This document shows positions 59,498 through 64,000 of a stretch of 64,000 nucleotides of DNA, piece by piece. Positions within the stretch are counted from its first letter, which is position 1. Each line of letters starts with the position of its first letter. The position numbers and the translations under genes are program-made. The stretch spans positions 1,364,001 through 1,428,000 of the forward strand of contig NZ_JAMGBB010000001.1 in NCBI RefSeq assembly GCF_023516505.1, written 5' to 3'. The notes under the pieces are model-generated. The model was not told where the DNA came from. It saw only the letters and a list, made by a program, of their open reading frames with translations, and did no database searches. This DNA is from Sphingomonas brevis (lineage in GTDB: Bacteria > Pseudomonadota > Alphaproteobacteria > Sphingomonadales > Sphingomonadaceae).

Positions 59498-60114
59498 TGG
59501 CCAAGCTCTATTTCTACTATGCGGCGATGAACGCCGGGAAGTCGACCACGCTGCTGCAGGCCGACTATAATTATCGCGAGCGCGGCATGCAGACGATGCT
59601 GTGGACAGCCGCGCTGGACGACCGCGACGGCGCGGGCATGATTGGTTCGCGTATCGCCCTGTCCGCTCCGGCGCATTGCTTTGCCGACGACATCAATTTG
59701 TTCGACGCAGTCGTGCGCGAACTGATCAAGCGCAAGCTGGACTGCATTCTAATCGACGAGGCGCAATTCCTCACCCGGGACCATGTGCTACAGCTGTGCC
59801 GGATTACCGACGAGATCAAAATCCCGGTGCTTTGCTACGGCCTCCGTACCGATTTCCAGGCTAATCTCTTTCCCGGCTCGGCGGCGCTGCTGGCCCTCGC
59901 GGATTCGCTGACCGAGCTGAAGGCCGTGTGCGAGTGCGGGCGCAAAGCGACCATGAACCTTCGCGTCGATGCGGAAGGTCACGCCGTGGTTGCCGGCGCT
60001 CAGACCGAAATTGGCGGCAACGACCGTTACATCGCGCTTTGCCGCCGTCATTTCTTCGAGCGATTAAAGGAAAGCGAGGCGCGCCAGCTCAGCCTGGCGA
60101 TCCCGCGCGCTTAA
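59497..60114 (+). CDS. tdk: thymidine kinase
   Basis: Type II thymidine kinase for thymidine salvage, 205 residues. The P-loop is YYAAMNAGKSTTLLQADYNY, and Walker B is CILIDEAQFLTRDHVLQL. The lasso and thymidine region is GLRTDFQANLFPGSAALLALADSLTELKAVC. Zinc-binding Cys residues are in CECGRKATMNLR, with a C-x-x-H in CRRHFF. ATG overlaps the upstream stop. Confidence 0.95.
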   Translation: MAKLYFYYAAMNAGKSTTLLQADYNYRERGMQTMLWTAALDDRDGAGMIGSRIALSAPAHCFADDINLFDAVVRELIKRKLDCILIDEAQFLTRDHVLQLCRITDEIKIPVLCYGLRTDFQANLFPGSAALLALADSLTELKAVCECGRKATMNLRVDAEGHAVVAGAQTEIGGNDRYIALCRRHFFERLKESEARQLSLAIPRA

Positions 60115-60116
60115 AA

Positions 60117-61091
60117 TCATTCATCGTCGTCGTCGTCGTCGACACGTCCACCGAGGTCTCGCGCCGGCAGCCAGTGCCAAAGCAATATGACGTTGGCCAT
60201 CGCCGACGCGATCTGGGCCATGCCGGCGGCCCCGATCATCGCCGCCGGCTCGCCGCTGCCATAGGCAAGGAATCCGGCCGCGCCGTAGAAACCGAGGCTG
60301 GCCAGGATGAACCCGCCGAGATGGTGCGGAATATAGGGCTCCAGCCGGCGAAAGAAGTTGAGTCCGCGACCGGTACGAGCGGCAATGTTGCCGAGCGGTC
60401 CGAAAACGGTGAGCAAGGTCTTGGTGAGGCGATAGGTAAGCATGCGTCGACCGATGATCGCCGTATTGCGCGCGATCTCGGCAAAACGAAGTGGCTCGAC
60501 CAACGTGGTCCGGGGCTCGCTTGCCTCTCGCGGCCACAAGCGCAGTACCGCATAGGCGACCCATTCGCGAGCACCGAAGGCAAGGCCCATCGCCACCAGA
60601 TGCAGGCCGGATGCCCAACCTATCGCCACCATCACCAGCCCGCTTCCGGCCAGTGCCAGCCGGAAGTAGGGTGAAGCGGTGTTGACGTCGGCGACGCGAA
60701 GGTAGCGCGCCGGCATCCCTAATGCGACGAAGGGCAGCACCGCGGCAATGCTTCCTTGGCCGATCGCGTCCATCGCCGCGATCAAGCCGGTAACCACCAT
60801 TATCGCGGCAATCAGCGCCCCGACCTGGAGATTGAGAGCGAATACCTTCGCCTGGCGGCGGATCTCACGCGGTGCATCCATGCGCTGCCGCAACGAAACG
60901 GAGGTGGTCAGCCGGGTCAGGTTCTGGATTGCCCGGATCGCAGTGATGGCCGCCAGCAGCCGGGCGGCGTCGGCATGACCGAGAGCGGCGACGATCACCG
61001 CCCATGTGGCGATAACCCCGGCCATGGGCAGATATTCGCGCCATGCCAGCTGCTTGATATGCTGCTTCTTGCTCACGCGGGGCGCGTCCAT
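60117..61091 (-). CDS. membrane protein of unknown function with a poly-aspartate tail
   Basis: 324 residues, not recognised. ATG at 61091 (MDAPRVSKKQHIKQLAWREY). About eight hydrophobic segments, e.g. AGVIATWAVIVAALGHADAARLLAAITAIRAI, GALIAAIMVVTGLIAAM, FGAREWVAYAVLRLW and GFILASLGFYGAAGFLAYG. The C-terminus is VDDDDDDE, encoded by a run of GAC/GAT codons. It is divergent from truB and convergent with tdk. Possible transporter- or polysaccharide-flippase-like, but no motif supports this. Confidence 0.75.
   Translation of the reverse strand: MDAPRVSKKQHIKQLAWREYLPMAGVIATWAVIVAALGHADAARLLAAITAIRAIQNLTRLTTSVSLRQRMDAPREIRRQAKVFALNLQVGALIAAIMVVTGLIAAMDAIGQGSIAAVLPFVALGMPARYLRVADVNTASPYFRLALAGSGLVMVAIGWASGLHLVAMGLAFGAREWVAYAVLRLWPREASEPRTTLVEPLRFAEIARNTAIIGRRMLTYRLTKTLLTVFGPLGNIAARTGRGLNFFRRLEPYIPHHLGGFILASLGFYGAAGFLAYGSGEPAAMIGAAGMAQIASAMANVILLWHWLPARDLGGRVDDDDDDE
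60119..60142. repeat. trinucleotide repeat encoding the poly-Asp tail
   Basis: Six consecutive Asp codons (TCG/TCA on the plus strand, GAC/GAT in the gene) sit at the very 3' end of the membrane protein gene. Such a run is prone to slippage in multiples of three and could vary between strains without a frameshift. Confidence 0.6.
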
Positions 61092-61179
61092 GGCAGCGAG
61101 ATGGGAAGGGCGCGCGGGGATTGGAACACGTCGCTCGAACTTATGGTCAAAGCGGCTGGCCTTGTCTATCGCGCCGCCC

Positions 61180-62133
61180 ATGGCGCTCAGCGGCTGGATC
61201 ATCCTCGACAAGCCGGTCGGTACGGGTTCGACCCAGGCGGTAGGAGCAGTCAAACGCGTCTTGCGCGAAGCCGGCGAACCCAAAACCAAGGTCGGTCATG
61301 GGGGGACGCTCGATCCGCTTGCGTCCGGCGTGCTGCCGATCGCACTCGGCGAAGCGACCAAGCTTGCCGGACGGATGCTCGACGCAACGAAGGCCTATGA
61401 CTTCACCATCCGCTTCGGCGAGGAAACCGACACGCTCGATCTGGAAGGCCAGGTGATCGCCGCCAGCGACGTCCGCCCATCACGTGCCGATATTGAGGCC
61501 ATCCTGCCGCGCTTCACCGGCCTGATCGAGCAGGTCCCGCCAGCCTTCTCGGCCCTGAAAGTCGACGGTCAGCGTGCCTACGACCTGGCGCGGGAGGGGA
61601 AAGAGGTGGAACTGAAGTCGCGGGCGGTGACTGTGCATTCGCTAAAAATTCATCATCCCCACGCAAGCGGGGACCCAGGCAATCAAGAAGAAAATCCAGG
61701 TTCCCGCTTTCGCGGGAATGACGAAAGCATGGAGGACATCACCCTCTCTGCCACAGTTTCCAAGGGCACCTATATCCGCAGCCTTGCCCGCGACATCGCC
61801 CATGCATTGAACAGTGTCGGCCATGTCACCATGTTGAGGCGTACCAAGGCCGGCCCCTTCACCCTGGAACAGGCGATATCGCTGGACAAACTGGCGGAAA
61901 TCGCTAAGGGGCGCGCACTGACGAGGACGGTTCTCCCGCTTGAGGCGGGGCTGGACGACATCCCGGGCCTCCCCGTCACCCCCGAACAAGCCAGGCTGCT
62001 CCGTCATGGACAGCAGCTTTTCGGGATCCCCGCGACCCCGGGGCTTTCGCTTGCGATGGACGGCGCTGTGCCGGTCGCGCTGGTCGAAGGCGACGGGACC
62101 ACGATCAAGGTCGTGCGCGGGTTCAACCTTTGA
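61180..62133 (+). CDS. truB: tRNA pseudouridine55 synthase TruB with an in-frame palindromic repeat insert
   Basis: Converts U55 of the T-loop in tRNA to pseudouridine; 317 residues. Catalytic Asp45 is in [25 protein letters not shown]. Other motifs are [42 protein letters not shown] and [14 protein letters not shown]. Between VHSLKI and [11 protein letters not shown] lies an extra stretch of about 27 residues (about 158-184), Gly/Asn/Pro-rich and not TruB-like, encoded by a copy of the repeat at 45531. All catalytic blocks are intact on both sides, so the enzyme is probably active. Confidence 0.95.
   Translation: MALSGWIILDKPVGTGSTQAVGAVKRVLREAGEPKTKVGHGGTLDPLASGVLPIALGEATKLAGRMLDATKAYDFTIRFGEETDTLDLEGQVIAASDVRPSRADIEAILPRFTGLIEQVPPAFSALKVDGQRAYDLAREGKEVELKSRAVTVHSLKIHHPHASGDPGNQEENPGSRFRGNDESMEDITLSATVSKGTYIRSLARDIAHALNSVGHVTMLRRTKAGPFTLEQAISLDKLAEIAKGRALTRTVLPLEAGLDDIPGLPVTPEQARLLRHGQQLFGIPATPGLSLAMDGAVPVALVEGDGTTIKVVRGFNL
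61652..61725. repeat. double-hairpin palindromic repeat inside truB (CCCGCTTTCGCGGG type)
   Basis: Left hairpin CCCCACGCAAGCGGGG (61657-61672) and right hairpin TTCCCGCTTTCGCGGGAA (61701-61718) flank CCCAGG and CCAGG halves; the ends are TCAT and ATGAC. Positions 61699-61725 are identical to 45572-45598. The reading frame stays open through it and encodes a peptide with SRFRGNDES at its end. Confidence 0.9.
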
Positions 62134-62152
62134 AACGAATAGGAGTGACACG

Positions 62153-62422
62153 ATGTCGGTTACAGCTGAAAAGAAGCAGCAGATCATCAAGGACAACGCC
62201 CGCCAACCGGACGACACTGGGTCGCCCGAGGTGCAGGTTGCGATCCTGACCGAGCGCATCATTAACCTGACCGAGCATTTCAAGACCCACGCGAAGGACA
62301 ACCATTCGCGCCGTGGCCTCCTGATGCTGGTCAACAAGCGCCGCTCGCTGCTTGACTATCTCAAGCGCGAAGACGTCCAACGCTATAGTGATCTCATCAC
62401 CAAGCTTGGCCTCCGCAAGTAA
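62153..62422 (+). CDS. rpsO: 30S ribosomal protein S15
   Basis: Primary 16S rRNA-binding protein of 89 residues, normal length. The whole sequence is conserved: [18 protein letters not shown], then [79 protein letters not shown] precedes the ATG. It lies 19 bases after truB and ends at a strong hairpin before pnp. Confidence 0.98.
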   Translation: MSVTAEKKQQIIKDNARQPDDTGSPEVQVAILTERIINLTEHFKTHAKDNHSRRGLLMLVNKRRSLLDYLKREDVQRYSDLITKLGLRK

Positions 62423-62427
62423 CATGC

Positions 62428-62456
62428 AAGGGCGCCCGCGCGGCGCCCTTCGCATT
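62428..62456 (+). terminator. rpsO terminator or attenuator hairpin
   Basis: AAGGGCGCC (62428-62436) pairs perfectly with GGCGCCCTT (62442-62450) over a 5-base loop, followed by CGCATTTT. The T-tract is short, so read-through into pnp is likely, as in other bacteria. Confidence 0.75.
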
Positions 62457-62617
62457 TTGGGGCTTCTCCGCATTCGGCGGAACGGCCTTTGGGGCAATTT
62501 AGGCCCCGCACCGCTCGCAGACCGGCTTTGTCTGCGGACCGGGTACCCACGAAAGTACCACTTTCTTGGGCCGGAGCTGTCCCCGTAGGCATCTGGCCGC
62601 GGGGTAAAGGAAATAAG
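62457..62617 (+). promoter_or_regulatory. structured 5' leader of pnp
   Basis: This stretch holds at least three further hairpins: CGCAGAC/GTCTGCG (62515-62535 region), a CCCACGAAAG/CTTTCTTGGG pair at about 62546-62571, and CCCCG/CGGGG just before the AAAGGA ribosome site. In E. coli, pnp is controlled by RNase III cleavage of such a leader and by PNPase itself. The structure here is consistent with that, by inference. Confidence 0.45.
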
Positions 62618-64000
62618 ATGTTTGATATCAAAACCGTGGAAATCGAGCTCGGCGGAAAGACCCTCAAGCTCGAAACGGGCCGCGTTGCCCGTCAGGCCGA
62701 CGGCGCCGTACTGGCGACCCTCGGCGAAACCGTCGTCCTCTGCGCCGTTACCGCCGCCAAGTCGGTCAAGCCCGGCCAGGACTTCTTCCCGCTGACCGTC
62801 CACTATCAGGAAAAATTCTCGGCCGCCGGACGCATTCCGGGCGGCTTCTTCAAGCGTGAGCGCGGCGCGACCGAAAAGGAAACGCTGACCAGCCGCTTGA
62901 TCGACCGTCCGATCCGTCCGCTGTTCCCCGAGGGCTTCTACAATGAAGTTCTCGTGATCGCGCAGGTCCTGTCCTACGATGGCGAGAATGAGCCCGACAT
63001 CCTGGCGATGATCGCCGCGTCGGCTGCCCTCACTATCTCCGGCGTTCCCTTCATGGGCCCGATCGGTGCCGCCCGCGTCGGCTACATCGATGGCGAATAT
63101 ATCCTCAACCCGACCCAGGAGCAGGTCAAGGAAGGCCAGCTCGACCTGGTCGTCGCCGGCACGCCCAATGCCGTGATGATGGTCGAATCCGAAGCCAAGG
63201 AGCTTTCGGAAGAGGTCATGCTCGGCGCTGTCATGTTTGCCCACAAGGCGTCGCAGAAGGTCTGCAACGCGATCATCTCGCTCGCCGAGAAGGCCGCCAA
63301 GGATCCGTGGGAGCTGGCTACCAGCGACGCGAAGACCGCCGCCAAGGACAAGCTCAAGAAGCTGGTCGGCAAGGACATTGAGGCGGCCTACAAGCTGACC
63401 GACAAGTCGCAGCGCTCGGCCGCGCTCAACGAGATCCGCGAGAAGGCCAAGGAAGCCTTCGCCGAAGCCGATCCGCAAGAGCAGATGGCGGCATCGAAGG
63501 CGGTCAAGAGCCTCGAGGCCGACATCGTCCGGACCGCTATCCTGAAGGAAGGCCGCCGCATCGACGGCCGCGACACCAAGACGGTCCGCCCGATCGAGGC
63601 GGTCGTCGGTTTCCTCCCCCGCACCCATGGCTCGTCGCTGTTCACCCGCGGCGAGACCCAGGCGATCGTATCGACCACGCTCGGCACCAAGGACGCCGAG
63701 CAGATGATCGACGGGCTGGAGGGCCTCTCCTACTCGCGCTTCATGGTCCACTATAACTTCCCGCCCTATTCGGTCGGTGAAGTTGGCCGTTTTGGCGCTC
63801 CGTCGCGCCGCGACACCGGCCACGGCAAGCTCGCCTGGCGCGCGCTGCACCCGATGCTGCCGAGCGCGGAGGAATTTCCCTATACGATCCGCGTCCTCTC
63901 CGACATCACCGAGAGCAATGGCTCCTCGTCGATGGCCACCGTTTGCGGCGGCAGCCTCGCGATGATGGACGCCGGCGTGCCGATGGCGCGTCCGGTTGCC
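62618..64000 (+). CDS. pnp: polyribonucleotide nucleotidyltransferase, partial (C-terminus off the window)
   Basis: Phosphorolytic 3'-5' exoribonuclease of the RNA degradosome. 461 of about 700 or more residues are visible, ending within the second RNase PH domain. The first RNase PH-like core is at about residues 10-145 ([28 protein letters not shown] and [31 protein letters not shown]). The helical domain spans about 240-305, and the second core begins [44 protein letters not shown] and includes FNFPPYS-like [17 protein letters not shown] and S1 domains should follow. Confidence 0.97.
   Translation, partial: MFDIKTVEIELGGKTLKLETGRVARQADGAVLATLGETVVLCAVTAAKSVKPGQDFFPLTVHYQEKFSAAGRIPGGFFKRERGATEKETLTSRLIDRPIRPLFPEGFYNEVLVIAQVLSYDGENEPDILAMIAASAALTISGVPFMGPIGAARVGYIDGEYILNPTQEQVKEGQLDLVVAGTPNAVMMVESEAKELSEEVMLGAVMFAHKASQKVCNAIISLAEKAAKDPWELATSDAKTAAKDKLKKLVGKDIEAAYKLTDKSQRSAALNEIREKAKEAFAEADPQEQMAASKAVKSLEADIVRTAILKEGRRIDGRDTKTVRPIEAVVGFLPRTHGSSLFTRGETQAIVSTTLGTKDAEQMIDGLEGLSYSRFMVHYNFPPYSVGEVGRFGAPSRRDTGHGKLAWRALHPMLPSAEEFPYTIRVLSDITESNGSSSMATVCGGSLAMMDAGVPMARPVA

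Noticed and set aside
61652-61725. Frameshift or pseudogene in truB
   Set aside because: The frame is open throughout and conserved TruB blocks are intact on both sides, so the gene is treated as functional with an insert.

Overview
The window is about 64 kb of GC-rich DNA from an alphaproteobacterium, most likely a sphingomonad (Sphingomonadaceae or a close family). This is inferred from the style of the encoded proteins, from MucR and a cysteine-poor Fur, from a YlxR with an added C-terminal domain, and from the gene order tsaB-rimI-mucR-fur-plsC-miaB-phoH-ybeY-corC-lnt-metK-trmB followed by rimP-nusA-ylxR-infB-rbfA-truB-rpsO-pnp. I see no rRNA, tRNA, CRISPR array, insertion sequence or prophage. 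The novelty is mainly in repeats, operators and gene context.

Positions 1-10.3 kb hold two efflux systems back to back. An EmrA-type operon (outer-membrane factor then adaptor, running off the left edge) faces a TetR gene across a 28-bp palindrome. A complete RND operon (small unknown protein, adaptor, permease, outer-membrane factor) lies downstream of a second TetR gene, and identical 14-bp operator-like sites lie before both. Positions 10.4-17.3 kb carry copper-handling genes (PCu(A)C, SCO1), a hydrolase, SelO, AstD and a chromate pair (rhodanese-ChrB and ChrA). Positions 17.3-26.5 kb carry dnaB, dcd, small proteins, a flavin reductase, RNase R, an EamA transporter, an M28 peptidase and a secreted unknown.

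Positions 26.5-35.3 kb are a valine/isobutyrate catabolic cluster (mmsA, acyl-CoA dehydrogenase, 3-hydroxyisobutyryl-CoA hydrolase, enoyl-CoA hydratase, mmsB). A PHA synthase gene is translationally coupled into the middle, and two related lipoproteins sit inside it. Positions 35.3-46.8 kb are the housekeeping run nfuA to trmB. Positions 46.8-51.3 kb are an accessory island: cysteine synthase, 1-Cys peroxiredoxin, PQQ-type sugar dehydrogenase, and a type III polyketide synthase paired with an ICMT-like methyltransferase. Positions 51.4-64 kb are the translation/RNA cluster rimP to pnp, with a thioesterase, an acetyltransferase, thymidine kinase and unknowns inserted.

The most striking signal is a family of about 65-95-bp double-hairpin repeats with GTCA(T/C)/(A/G)TGAC-like ends. 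Four copies are intergenic (18.9, 24.1, 33.5 and 45.5 kb). A fifth sits in frame inside truB (61.65-61.73 kb), adding about 27 residues to an otherwise normal pseudouridine synthase; it shares a 27-bp identical arm with the copy at 45.5 kb. Another copy appears to supply the Shine-Dalgarno of an enoyl-CoA hydratase. This is a repeat family that can be carried within a protein.
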